A stretch of 48,033 bases of DNA from Bacteroidales bacterium (lineage in GTDB: Bacteria; Bacteroidota; Bacteroidia; Bacteroidales; VadinHA17). A model generated the notes under the pieces. The model ran no database searches. It had not been told where the DNA came from and worked only from the letters and a program-made list of their open reading frames with translations. Shown piece by piece: positions 35,148 through 43,501 of this stretch (the stretch's first letter is position 1; each line of letters opens with the position of its first letter). Location: positions 1 through 48,033 of the forward strand of contig JADGPU010000013.1 in NCBI GenBank assembly GCA_017882305.1. Reading direction: 5' to 3'. The position numbers and the translations under genes are program-made.

Positions 35148-35177
35148 ACTCCCAGTCATGGATTGATGTAAAATGAT

Positions 35178-36845
35178 TTATTTATACGAGTCATTATGCA
35201 CGCTCTTCACTGCCCTGCCTGAAGGATCGATCATGTTTTTAAAAGAGGCATCCCATGCAATAGCTTCTGGTGTGCTGCATGCTACGGAAGGAACTGATGG
35301 AACACAGGATGCAGCTGAATCGCTCGGGAAATGCTCTGTAAAAATGCATCTGTAGAAATATTCTTCCTTCGACATGGGTGGATTAATAGGAAAGCGATAT
35401 TTTGAATTTGCAAGCTGTTCATCTGTAACTTCTTTTGTAGTGAGCGCCCTTAAAGTATCAATCCAATTGTACCCTACTCCATCCGAAAACTGTTCTTTTT
35501 GCCTCCACGCCACACTTGCTGGCAGGTAGTCTTCGAAAGCTTTTCGCAGGACCCATTTTTCCATACGATCTTTGTTTATCATCTTATCCTTTGGGTTAAG
35601 ACGCATTGCAACATCCATAAATTCCTTATCCAGAAAAGGAACACGGCCTTCCACACCCCATGCAGCGAGTGATTTGTTTGCACGAAGGCAATCATATAAA
35701 TGCAGTTTGCTGATTTTTCTAACAGTCTCTTCATGAAAAGCCTTGGGATCAGGAGCTTTATGAAAATAGAGATAGCCACCGAAAATCTCATCGGCACCTT
35801 CACCTGAGAGAACCATCTTTACTCCCATCGATTTGATCACTCTTGCAAGCAGGTACATCGGAGTAGATGCCCTGATAGTCGTAACATCGTATGTCTCAAT
35901 GTGATAAATAACGTCTCTTAGTGCATCCAGGCCTTCCTGAACTGTAAAATTAATTTCATGATGGATCGTTCCGATATGATCAGCCACTTTCCGTGCTGCA
36001 GCCAGGTCGGGTGAACCCTCAAGTCCTACTGCAAAGGAGTGTAGCTGAGGCCACCACGCCTCACTCTTATCCTGTGACTCAATTCTTTTCGGTGCAAATT
36101 TTTTAGCTATTGCTGAAACCACTGATGAATCGAGGCCACCGGAGAGCAGAACCCCGTATGGAACATCCGACATTAACTGTCGGTGGACTGATGCTTCGAG
36201 TGCTTCTTTAAGCTCCTTAATACTTGTAGGATTATTTTCAACGGCAGAATACTCCATCCAATCCCGTTTGTACCACTTTGTCATTATCCCGTCCTTGCTA
36301 TAGAGGTAATGTCCCGGCAAAAATTCCTGTATCTTATTGCATACTCCTTCCAGTGCTTTAAGCTCTGAGGCTACGTAAAAATTTCCAAATGAATCCCATC
36401 CAATATACAGAGGTACTATACCAATATGATCACGTGCAATGAAATAGCAATCTTTCACCCTGTCATATAATGCGAAAGCGAAAATTCCATTTAATTCTTC
36501 AATGAAAGCCGGACCTTTATCCTGATAAAGAGGAAGTATTACTTCACAATCGGAATGAGTCTGAAATTCGTAAGTGTTTTCATAACGTTTTCTAATTTCC
36601 TGATGATTATAGATCTCACCGTTAACGGCAAGTATTAGGTTGCGATCTTTACTGTAAAGGGGCTGTTTCCCCGACTGAGGATCAACAATCGATAACCTTT
36701 CATGAGCAAGTATAGCCTTTTCGCAGTAGAATATGCCTGACCAGTCGGGTCCACGATGCCTTACCTTCTTTGACATTTTAAGAACAGTCGCCCTTAACTC
36801 CATATGATTAACTTTCAGATCAAATACTCCGACTATTCCGCACAT
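35178..36845 (-). CDS. asnB: Asparagine synthase (glutamine-hydrolysing)
   Basis: A 555-residue protein of normal AsnB length. It starts MCGIVGVFD, where Cys2 becomes the N-terminal nucleophile of the glutaminase domain (about 1-190). The synthetase domain begins near 215 with the pyrophosphate loop SGGLDSS at 235-241 and the later SGEGADEIFGGY segment. It makes asparagine from aspartate, ATP and glutamine in the cytoplasm. All key residues are intact. A promoter-like sequence lies upstream at 36899-36933. It faces away from the redox cluster that begins at 37242 and is probably unrelated to it. Confidence 0.96.
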   Translation of the reverse strand: MCGIVGVFDLKVNHMELRATVLKMSKKVRHRGPDWSGIFYCEKAILAHERLSIVDPQSGKQPLYSKDRNLILAVNGEIYNHQEIRKRYENTYEFQTHSDCEVILPLYQDKGPAFIEELNGIFAFALYDRVKDCYFIARDHIGIVPLYIGWDSFGNFYVASELKALEGVCNKIQEFLPGHYLYSKDGIMTKWYKRDWMEYSAVENNPTSIKELKEALEASVHRQLMSDVPYGVLLSGGLDSSVVSAIAKKFAPKRIESQDKSEAWWPQLHSFAVGLEGSPDLAAARKVADHIGTIHHEINFTVQEGLDALRDVIYHIETYDVTTIRASTPMYLLARVIKSMGVKMVLSGEGADEIFGGYLYFHKAPDPKAFHEETVRKISKLHLYDCLRANKSLAAWGVEGRVPFLDKEFMDVAMRLNPKDKMINKDRMEKWVLRKAFEDYLPASVAWRQKEQFSDGVGYNWIDTLRALTTKEVTDEQLANSKYRFPINPPMSKEEYFYRCIFTEHFPSDSAASCVPSVPSVACSTPEAIAWDASFKNMIDPSGRAVKSVHNDSYK

Positions 36846-37241
36846 ACTGATTTCTTTAATATTTATTTAATAGTTGAGAAAACTTAAATCTTAAGGTGCA
36901 AAGCTAATAATATTTTTATAATCATTACTCAAATTGATATGTTTTATAGCATAAATCGTAAATTAATTAAGTAAATAACTATATTAACTAAATGAATGAT
37001 ATGTATTACTTGGATTTATTAAATATTATTAAAATAATAAAAATCATTTTTTTGACCTGATAACTTCACTCCCCCGGGCTATTATACTCTTTCTAAGACA
37101 AAACACTTATGCTGTTAAAAATTCATAAATTATTATGCTAAAAGCTCTAATATATCAATTCATTAAATTTATTAAAGCTGGTTTTCATATATTGCAATTT
37201 CAATCAAAATTGGACGTTATCAGAATGTCCGGGGGAAAAAT
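36846..37241. other. AT-rich divergent promoter region between asnB and the redox cluster
   Basis: No gene is visible in these 396 bases, which are very AT-rich apart from CTCCCCCGGGC near 37070. The region must hold the promoters for asnB (minus) and for the plus-strand cluster. A GGGGG run lies 8 bases before the first ATG of the cluster, at 37231-37236, and may act as a ribosome site. Confidence 0.6.
36899..36933 (-). promoter_or_regulatory. Candidate promoter for asnB
   Basis: On the minus strand TTTG (36930-36933) and TAGCTTTG (36899-36906), which matches TAnnTTTG, are 23 bases apart, slightly more than ideal. The asnB leader would be about 45-50 bases. Confidence 0.4.
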
Positions 37242-38696
37242 ATGTTATTACAAATAAAGAAAAGAACATTAATTGTTTCTGGAGTTATTTTAGTTTTTGC
37301 ATTAGTTTTATTCTGGTGGTTACTGAAAGGTCAGCCTTTAAATATAAGTGAAAGGGTTCCGGGAATGGATGATCGTCCAAAAATGGAAGCCAGATCTGAT
37401 ACTGTAAATATTGGCGAGTTCTTTGATTCACTAGCCGAAATGGATGCGTTAGTCCAGGGTGACTGGCCCAGATTCAGAGGGGTTGATCTCGATAATATAA
37501 GTAAGGATACTACGCCGCTTGCCGAAACGTGGGATACTTCAGGACCAGCTATCATCTGGAGGACTACACTGGGCGAAGGATATGCTGGTCCGGCAGTGCA
37601 TAAAGGACGAGTATATCTGCTCGACTATAACGAGAGAAAGAAAGCTGATGCTCTCAGATGTTTCTCCCTTTCATCGGGGAAAGAGTTATGGAGGCGCTGG
37701 TATTATGTTGATCTGAAACGAAATCATGGATATTCCAGAACGATTCCCGCAGTAACTGATAAATATCTTGTTACAATTGGTCCGCGATCTCATGTAATGT
37801 GTGTTGATCCGGTTACCGGAAAAATGTTTTGGTCAATAGACCTTGAAAAAGAGTTTGGCATTCCTGGAACAGAAAAAGGAAGAATTACACCTGATTTTTA
37901 TACGGGTCAATGTCCTTTGATTGATAATGATGTTGCTGTCCTAGCACCGGGCGGAAAAGCCCTGATGGTAGGTGCAGATTGTGCATCAGGTAAAATATTA
38001 TGGCAGACACCTAATCCAGACTCCCTTCGGATGTCACATGGTTCGATAATGCCGATGATAATTCAAGGGAAAAGAATGTATGTTTATAACGCTGTTGGAG
38101 GAGTTTGTGGTGTTTCTGCTGAAAAAACAGATATTGGAAAACTATTGTGGACAACAACTGAGTGGAGTCCGGCAACAACTGCAGCTTCTCCCCTCTTTCT
38201 CGGGAATAATGAAATAGCGGTCTTTGGAAGTTATGGTGCCGGATGTGCCCGGATTGTAATAAATACAACCGGATCGGGATATTCGGCAACTGTAAAGGAA
38301 CAACATAAAGCAACCAATGGGCTTGCAAGTGATCAGCAAACACCTGTGATCATCGGAAATTATATATGGAGTGTTTTACCCGAGAATGCCGGAGCATTAA
38401 AGAAGCAGTTGGTTTGCTATAAGAAAACAGATCTGTTAACTTCTGTGTGGTCAAGCGGAAAAGAATACAGATTTGGACGCGGACTTGGGCCGTATATTGT
38501 AAGCGGAGATAAATTATATCTTCTCGATGATGATGGAAAACTTTACTTTTATAATATCCAGGATAACAAAGTCACATTAATTACCAGCCATAAGGTTATA
38601 AAAGCGACTGAGGCCTGGGGACCTATGGCAATTGCAGGTAAGTACCTCATTATGAGGGATTCAAGAAATTTACTTTGTCTTAATATTGGTAAATAA
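37242..38696 (+). CDS. Membrane-anchored PQQ-like beta-propeller protein (first of three)
   Basis: A 484-residue protein with one N-terminal membrane helix (about 9-29) and a short linker, then a WPRFRG motif (Trp75-Gly80) that opens a BamB/PQQ-like beta-propeller. Repeated blade units such as GKELWRRW, TGKMFWSIDL and SGKILWQTPN are visible through residue 484. The propeller should lie in the periplasm. I see no vicinal cysteine pair as used by quinoprotein alcohol dehydrogenases, so bound PQQ is not implied. It is the first gene of the cluster and shares the WPxFRG entry with the propellers at 41807 and 46976. Its role may be scaffold or substrate binding; activity is unknown. Confidence 0.85.
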   Translation: MLLQIKKRTLIVSGVILVFALVLFWWLLKGQPLNISERVPGMDDRPKMEARSDTVNIGEFFDSLAEMDALVQGDWPRFRGVDLDNISKDTTPLAETWDTSGPAIIWRTTLGEGYAGPAVHKGRVYLLDYNERKKADALRCFSLSSGKELWRRWYYVDLKRNHGYSRTIPAVTDKYLVTIGPRSHVMCVDPVTGKMFWSIDLEKEFGIPGTEKGRITPDFYTGQCPLIDNDVAVLAPGGKALMVGADCASGKILWQTPNPDSLRMSHGSIMPMIIQGKRMYVYNAVGGVCGVSAEKTDIGKLLWTTTEWSPATTAASPLFLGNNEIAVFGSYGAGCARIVINTTGSGYSATVKEQHKATNGLASDQQTPVIIGNYIWSVLPENAGALKKQLVCYKKTDLLTSVWSSGKEYRFGRGLGPYIVSGDKLYLLDDDGKLYFYNIQDNKVTLITSHKVIKATEAWGPMAIAGKYLIMRDSRNLLCLNIGK

Positions 38697-38703
38697 AATC
38701 AAG

Positions 38704-39624
38704 ATGAACAAGAAAGCAGTAACTATTTTATCCGTATTGATCATACTCGTTTTCATAGGGTTCATGATCTTTGATTCAGTCAAACCAGCAAGTTCAGTTA
38801 AAAATGAAACCCAAAATTCGCCAATTCAGGAAATACAAGATGCCTGGAAGATTTCAAATGAGTTCAAGGTAAATGAGGGCTTACTTAAGGCAGTTACTGT
38901 CACCCCTTCCGGCAAAGTTTATCTTGGTGGTGATTCTTTTGTGTCATGCTATGATAAAGATCTGAAACTCATCTGGAATGTTAAAACTCCATCCCCTGTG
39001 ACATCACTTTCTAACTTCGGTGATACAATTTTTGCTTCAACGATAGAACAGATACTGGTAGTGAATACTGCCGGTAAGATATTAAACGAATGGGGGCCAT
39101 TTGAGGATAGCTGCATAATAACTTCTGTAAGCGCAAACAGGAAATTTGTTACTTTTGCCGATGCAGGAAATAAAATGGTTTTCATTCTTGACAAAGGAGG
39201 TGAGGTAAAAAATATGGTTGGACAGAATGACGGACAATTTGTTATCCCAAGCCCCTATTTTGATGTAGCCCTCGATGATCAGGATAACTTGTTTGTCGCA
39301 AATACAGGCCGCCATCGGATTGAAACCCGTACAATTGACGGGGTTTTAAAAAGCTATTTCGGTGAGGCCGGAACGGCTCCGGAACGATTCTGCGGTTGTT
39401 GCGCCCCGCCTCATTTCATACTCATTCCTGATGGATTTGTAACTGCTGAAAAAGGAATTAACAGGATTAAGATCCTTAACAAAAAGGGAGAATTTGTTGA
39501 GTTTGTTAATTCAAAAAATAACTTCGTAAAGTCTGTGCCGCTTGATCTTGCTTCAGCTGACGGGAAAACAATATATGGAGCTTATCCTGCCGACTCAAAA
39601 CTATATGTATTTAACAGGAAGTAG
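38704..39624 (+). CDS. NHL-type beta-propeller protein with a CGCC motif
   Basis: I use the ATG at 38704; an in-frame TTG six codons earlier would overlap the previous stop. The 306-residue protein has an N-terminal membrane helix (about 5-22, TILSVLIILVFIGFMIFDSV) and a six-bladed NHL-like propeller. Blades show as LLKAVTVTPSGKVYLGGDS, FDVALDDQDNLFVANTGRHRIE and GFVTAEKGINRIKILNKKGE. A cluster of three cysteines, Cys230, Cys232 and Cys233 in RFCGCCAPPHF, sits in the fifth blade and could hold a metal or disulphide. It is 7 bases after the first propeller gene, so the two are surely co-translated. Confidence 0.82.
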   Translation: MNKKAVTILSVLIILVFIGFMIFDSVKPASSVKNETQNSPIQEIQDAWKISNEFKVNEGLLKAVTVTPSGKVYLGGDSFVSCYDKDLKLIWNVKTPSPVTSLSNFGDTIFASTIEQILVVNTAGKILNEWGPFEDSCIITSVSANRKFVTFADAGNKMVFILDKGGEVKNMVGQNDGQFVIPSPYFDVALDDQDNLFVANTGRHRIETRTIDGVLKSYFGEAGTAPERFCGCCAPPHFILIPDGFVTAEKGINRIKILNKKGEFVEFVNSKNNFVKSVPLDLASADGKTIYGAYPADSKLYVFNRK

Positions 39625-39705
39625 AAAGTTGAAAGTAAATCCATTAACAGCAAAGTACGCACAGGATAAAGAATAAAAGTCGCAAAGAAATCCGCTAAAG
39701 AACTT

Positions 39706-39723
39706 ACACAGAGATCCACAGAG
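39706..39723. repeat. Dispersed CTCTGTGG-type repeat, copy 2 (inverted)
   Basis: ACACAGAGATCCACAGAG is the reverse complement of CTCTGTGGATCTCTGTGT, which matches 25007-25024 at 17 of 18 positions. It lies in the only wide gap (138 bases) inside the redox cluster. Confidence 0.5.
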
Positions 39724-39762
39724 TTTGAAAAACGAGAAACGAAAAACACCAAACGATAAGAT

Positions 39763-39927
39763 ATGACCAGAAGTGAATTATTAAAGAAACTGGGAAGGTA
39801 TCTCCTTCTGATATTGATGGCTGTAATTGTCATTTCTTTAGGTAAGAAAGTTATCAGTGGAAATGACTGCACAACCTGCCCTGGAAAAGGGATTTGTAAT
39901 GGCAAAACAGACTGTAATAAATATTAA
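39763..39927 (+). CDS. Small four-cysteine membrane protein, 54 aa
   Basis: An ATG at 39763 opens a 54-codon frame ending TAA at 39925-39927. Residues 1-11 are basic (TRSELLKKLGR), 12-27 form one membrane helix (YLLLILMAVIVISLG), and the tail GNDCTTCPGKGICNGKTDC places four cysteines at 36, 39, 45 and 51. With the basic end inside, the cysteines lie in the periplasm, where they could bind an iron-sulphur cluster or metal. It starts 138 bases after the NHL gene and ends 11 bases before the Tat ferredoxin gene, in the same direction. I do not know a family for it; the operon position makes it a likely real gene. Confidence 0.72.
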   Translation: MTRSELLKKLGRYLLLILMAVIVISLGKKVISGNDCTTCPGKGICNGKTDCNKY

Positions 39928-39938
39928 TTGCAATAGGC

Positions 39939-40502
39939 ATGAAGGAAGGTAATAATAAATATCAGTCCAGGAGAGATTTTGTAAGAACTGCAGGTAAGCT
40001 GATAGTTGCAGTACCACTGGTTATCATACCAGTTTTTCTGGCAAAAAAGACTTCAGCCTCAGGTTATGTCTGGCAGATAGATCCATTCAAATGCACTCAG
40101 TGTGGTCAGTGCAAAACTAATTGTGTACTTACTCCATCGGCATCAAAATGTGTACATGCTTTCCGTATGTGTGGCTATTGCGACCTTTGCGGAGGTTATC
40201 TCCGTCAGGGAGTAAAAACAATCAGCACGGGAGCTGAAAACCAGTTATGTCCAACCGGAGCTATCACGAGAAAATTTGTTGAAGAACCTTATTTTGAATA
40301 TACAATAAATGAAGAAATATGTGATGGATGTGCAAAATGTGTTAAAGGATGCGGCGATTTTGGAAACGGATCACTTTATATGCAGATAAGACATGACAGG
40401 TGTGTGAACTGCAATCAATGTTCAATTGCACGTACTTGCCCGTCTAATGCCATCTCAAGGATTCCTGCAAATATTGCATATTTACCAAAAGACAAAAGAT
40501 AA
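39939..40502 (+). CDS. Tat-exported polyferredoxin, NapG-like
   Basis: A 187-residue iron-sulphur protein. The N-terminus has a twin-arginine signal (SRRDFVR at about 10-16 followed by a hydrophobic helix), so it should be folded and then moved to the periplasm. Cysteines group into clusters: CTQCGQCKTNC (about 52-62), CGYCDLC and LCPTGAI, CDGCAKCVKGC (about 129-139), and CVNCNQC with TCPSNAI near 155-171. This fits about four [4Fe-4S] clusters, like NapG or NosG. In Nap systems such proteins pass electrons with NapH from the membrane to a periplasmic reductase. Here the partner is encoded directly downstream but no reductase follows. Confidence 0.88.
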   Translation: MKEGNNKYQSRRDFVRTAGKLIVAVPLVIIPVFLAKKTSASGYVWQIDPFKCTQCGQCKTNCVLTPSASKCVHAFRMCGYCDLCGGYLRQGVKTISTGAENQLCPTGAITRKFVEEPYFEYTINEEICDGCAKCVKGCGDFGNGSLYMQIRHDRCVNCNQCSIARTCPSNAISRIPANIAYLPKDKR

Positions 40503-40540
40503 AAATAAAAAGTAAAAACAAAAAAACGCAAAACGCATAC

Positions 40541-41806
40541 ATGAAGAAAGCCCTTCCCTATATAATACTTATACTGCTATTATTCTGGCATATGGCGTTA
40601 TATGCGCAGGACAGGTTTCCTAGACCTGAATTTGAATCAGGTCATGTTTATCCCACAAACCAGATGCCGGTTCCCAGAGCTCCGGGATGGGAGTACTTTG
40701 ATGTTTTGGTATTAATTGGAGCTTTGATAGTAACAACCTGGCTGGCATTGAAAAAGCGATCAAGGCAGGGCTTGATATGGATGTCGGTCTTTTCTCTGGC
40801 TTATTTCGGTTTTTACAGACAAGGTTGTATCTGTGCAGTCGGATCAGTCCAGAACGTATCGCTTGCCTTATTTAATACAGGGTATTCAATTCCTCTCACA
40901 GCACTTCTGTTCTTCATTATCCCACTACTTTTTGCACTTGCTTACGGCCGGGTATTCTGTGCAGGAGTTTGTCCTCTCGGAGCCATTCAGGAACTCACAG
41001 GCTTAAAACCTGTCAAACTTCCAAAAGCTGTTGAGATAATTCTGGCCTTTGTACCTTTCATTTATCTTGGGATTGCTATCTTGTTCGCTTCCACTAATAG
41101 CCAGTTTCTTATATGCAGATATGATCCTTTCGTTGGCATATTCAGACTGGATGCACCTTACACGATGATAATTTTCGGCGCCCTGTTGCTTTTAGCCGGG
41201 ATATTTGTCAACAGGCCATATTGCAGGTTTCTCTGTCCCTATGGCGTCCTTCTTAATATTTTTTCAAGATTTGCAGGAAAGCATCTGACAATAACTCCTG
41301 CAGAATGCACAAATTGCAGGCTTTGTGAAGAAGTTTGCCCTTATGATGCGATAATTCCTTCTGATACCGAACAAAAAAGGGAAGAGCCGGAAAGATCAAG
41401 AAAGCGTTTTATTCTTTATTTCCTTCTTGTTCCCCTGTTTGCAGTTACAGGAGCATTTTTACTTTACAACCTCGCTCCAGGTTTGTCAGGAGTAAACAAT
41501 ACAGTAAGGCTGGCAAGAGAGATCAGAACAGAAAAGAAAACAGGTAATGAATCAGAGTTAAAAGATGTTGTGGCCTTTAAAGAATCGGGTAAGACAGAAT
41601 CAGATTTATTTTCAGAAGAAGAGTTAATAATCGGGCGATTCAGAAGTGGTTCACCCTGGGCCGGCGCATTCCTGGGAATATCATTCGGAATAGGAATGAT
41701 CTCACTCACAATAAGAACTAAAAGAAATGAATATAAACCCCATCAGGGAAAGTGTTATAGTTGCGGAAGATGTTTTAAATATTGTCCGGTTAAAGTAAAG
41801 GTTTAA
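40541..41806 (+). CDS. Membrane polyferredoxin, NapH/CcoG-like
   Basis: A 421-residue integral membrane protein. A signal-like helix (about 5-22) is followed by helices near 47-66, 72-90, 107-130, 163-185 and 200-222. The family's paired cysteine motifs are FCAGVCPLGAIQELTG (about 140) and YCRFLCPYGVLLNIF (about 226). A [4Fe-4S] site CTNCRLCEEVCPYDAI lies near 261-276, and an extra one, CYSCGRCFKYCPVKV, at the very C-terminus. Relatives are NapH, NosR and CcoG, which move electrons across or along the membrane. The C-terminal site after a final helix is an addition. It ends directly at the next ATG (TAAATG), so translation is coupled to the propeller gene. Confidence 0.9.
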   Translation: MKKALPYIILILLLFWHMALYAQDRFPRPEFESGHVYPTNQMPVPRAPGWEYFDVLVLIGALIVTTWLALKKRSRQGLIWMSVFSLAYFGFYRQGCICAVGSVQNVSLALFNTGYSIPLTALLFFIIPLLFALAYGRVFCAGVCPLGAIQELTGLKPVKLPKAVEIILAFVPFIYLGIAILFASTNSQFLICRYDPFVGIFRLDAPYTMIIFGALLLLAGIFVNRPYCRFLCPYGVLLNIFSRFAGKHLTITPAECTNCRLCEEVCPYDAIIPSDTEQKREEPERSRKRFILYFLLVPLFAVTGAFLLYNLAPGLSGVNNTVRLAREIRTEKKTGNESELKDVVAFKESGKTESDLFSEEELIIGRFRSGSPWAGAFLGISFGIGMISLTIRTKRNEYKPHQGKCYSCGRCFKYCPVKVKV

Positions 41807-43501
41807 ATGAAGTTTAAATTTACTGAAAAAGATATCAGCATTATCAAAGTTATAAGTCAGATCTCCGGAGGATTTGCCCTTATTGTGGCAATGACTATGA
41901 TCTTCAGCCTGGTGCAGTTAAAAACGGTGAATCCATTAGACAATCCGGTATTGATGTCAGTAAAGGAACAATATGATAAGGATCCATCTAACGCATCTAA
42001 GGCAGAGCAGGTAAGAGCAATGGATCTGATGGCTAGAAAAGCCTATTTCAGCTCGAGATGGCAGGTGGAAACCGGTTCTTATCTCCTGATCGCAGGGGTC
42101 ATTATCTTCATTTTTTGCCAGAGACTTATGACAGAAAATGAAAAACTTAACCCTGTACTTGCTGATTCAAAACCAGATTCGTCGTTGAGACGCGACAAAA
42201 ACAGAAGATACCTGATTTCTGCAGTTGCAATTATTTTTATTTCAGGAATTACTGCATCTTTTTTTCTGCGTGCTGAACTTCCGGATATATCAGGAAATGC
42301 TACCGGTTCATCGAAGAAGGAGGAAAGCAGCAATGATAAGGCCCAGAAACCTGATAAAACAAACTGGCCATTTTTTCGTGGACAGGATAGTCGTGGAATT
42401 GCGGGAGGCGCGGGATATCCGACTGAATGGGATGCCACCTCAGGAAAGAATATCGGTTGGAAAACTGAGGTGCCTAAAAAGGGAAAGAGCTCTCCTGTTA
42501 TATGGGGAGATAAGATCTTTATTACCGGGGCACAGGATAGGATTTGCGAGATTTATTGCATTGATAAAAAAACAGGAAAAATATTATGGATTGGATCTGC
42601 TTCTGATATACAGGGTGAACCGGCAGTATTGCCCAAAACTGATCAGGAATCTGGGCTGGCTGTATCGACAGTAGCTACAAATGGTCAAGTGGTATGTGCC
42701 GTTTTCTCAAATGGCAACCTTGTCTGCTTCGATATGGATGGAAAACAGAAATGGGCAAAAAACATAGGAGTTCCTGAAAGCAGTTATGGTTATACTTCTT
42801 CCCTGATGATTTATAAGGACATTCTACTCGTTCAGTTCGACAGTAATGCAAAAATATCGCTTATAGGATTTGATCTGGAAAAGGGCGATAAACGGTGGGA
42901 AACTCTGCGACATGGCCATGCCGTATGGTCCTCACCTGTTATGGCTTATTTTACAGGGAAATCAGAATTGATAATAAACGGAAACCCATACGTGAGTGGT
43001 TATGATCCATTAACAGGAAATGAGCTTTGGGAAGTAGAATGCATGAGCGGAGATGTTGCTCCATCAGTGGCAGTAAACAGTACAATGACCTATGCTGTAA
43101 CTGATTATGCAAAGCTGGTAGCAATTAAGCCATCCAATGGAGTCTCGATTATATGGGAAGACAACACCTACACTCCGGATGTTTCAAGTCCTGTCGCTAC
43201 TGATCAGTTTTTGTTTGTATCAACAGGGAACGGTGATGTAGCTTGTTATAACGCAGCAAAGGGAGATACATTATGGACTCATTATTTTCAAAATCCTTTT
43301 TATGCATCACCTGTAATAGCTGATAATATGATTTATCTTCTTGACAGGAGTGGTGTAATGCACATTGTAAAGGCTGGATCATCGTTCAGTTTGGTTGCCG
43401 AATCTCCGCTTGGAGAAGGTGCAGATTGTTCACCGGCATTCTCAGACAAGAAAATTTATATTCGAGGCAAGAAAAACCTCTATTGCATATCGAAAAATTG
43501 A
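41807..43501 (+). CDS. PQQ-like beta-propeller protein with three-helix membrane anchor (second of three)
   Basis: A 564-residue protein. Three membrane helices near 13-35, 89-105 and 133-152 precede the WPFFRG motif (Trp187), after which a long PQQ-like propeller runs to the end. Blade units include NIGWKTEVPKKGKSSPVIWG, GKILWIGSA, GDKRWETLRHGH, GNELWEVECMSGD and GDTLWTHYF. The helical part with DLMARKAYFSSRWQVETG is not seen in the first propeller. The propeller should face the periplasm. It starts one base after the NapH-like stop, and its own stop overlaps the TTG start of the NuoE-NuoF gene (TTGA), so all three are translationally coupled. Confidence 0.87.
   Translation: MKFKFTEKDISIIKVISQISGGFALIVAMTMIFSLVQLKTVNPLDNPVLMSVKEQYDKDPSNASKAEQVRAMDLMARKAYFSSRWQVETGSYLLIAGVIIFIFCQRLMTENEKLNPVLADSKPDSSLRRDKNRRYLISAVAIIFISGITASFFLRAELPDISGNATGSSKKEESSNDKAQKPDKTNWPFFRGQDSRGIAGGAGYPTEWDATSGKNIGWKTEVPKKGKSSPVIWGDKIFITGAQDRICEIYCIDKKTGKILWIGSASDIQGEPAVLPKTDQESGLAVSTVATNGQVVCAVFSNGNLVCFDMDGKQKWAKNIGVPESSYGYTSSLMIYKDILLVQFDSNAKISLIGFDLEKGDKRWETLRHGHAVWSSPVMAYFTGKSELIINGNPYVSGYDPLTGNELWEVECMSGDVAPSVAVNSTMTYAVTDYAKLVAIKPSNGVSIIWEDNTYTPDVSSPVATDQFLFVSTGNGDVACYNAAKGDTLWTHYFQNPFYASPVIADNMIYLLDRSGVMHIVKAGSSFSLVAESPLGEGADCSPAFSDKKIYIRGKKNLYCISKN

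Larger units (their letters stand above)
34629..35177. other. Intergenic region with sigma promoter motif and MITE-like repeat
   Basis: This 549-base gap between the second sigma gene and asnB holds the putative sigma promoter at 34650-34681 and a 132-base imperfect inverted repeat at 35016-35147. A 76-codon TTG-started frame on the minus strand (34741-34971) is weakly protein-like but has no recognisable family; it may be a decayed gene end or chance. Confidence 0.6.
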
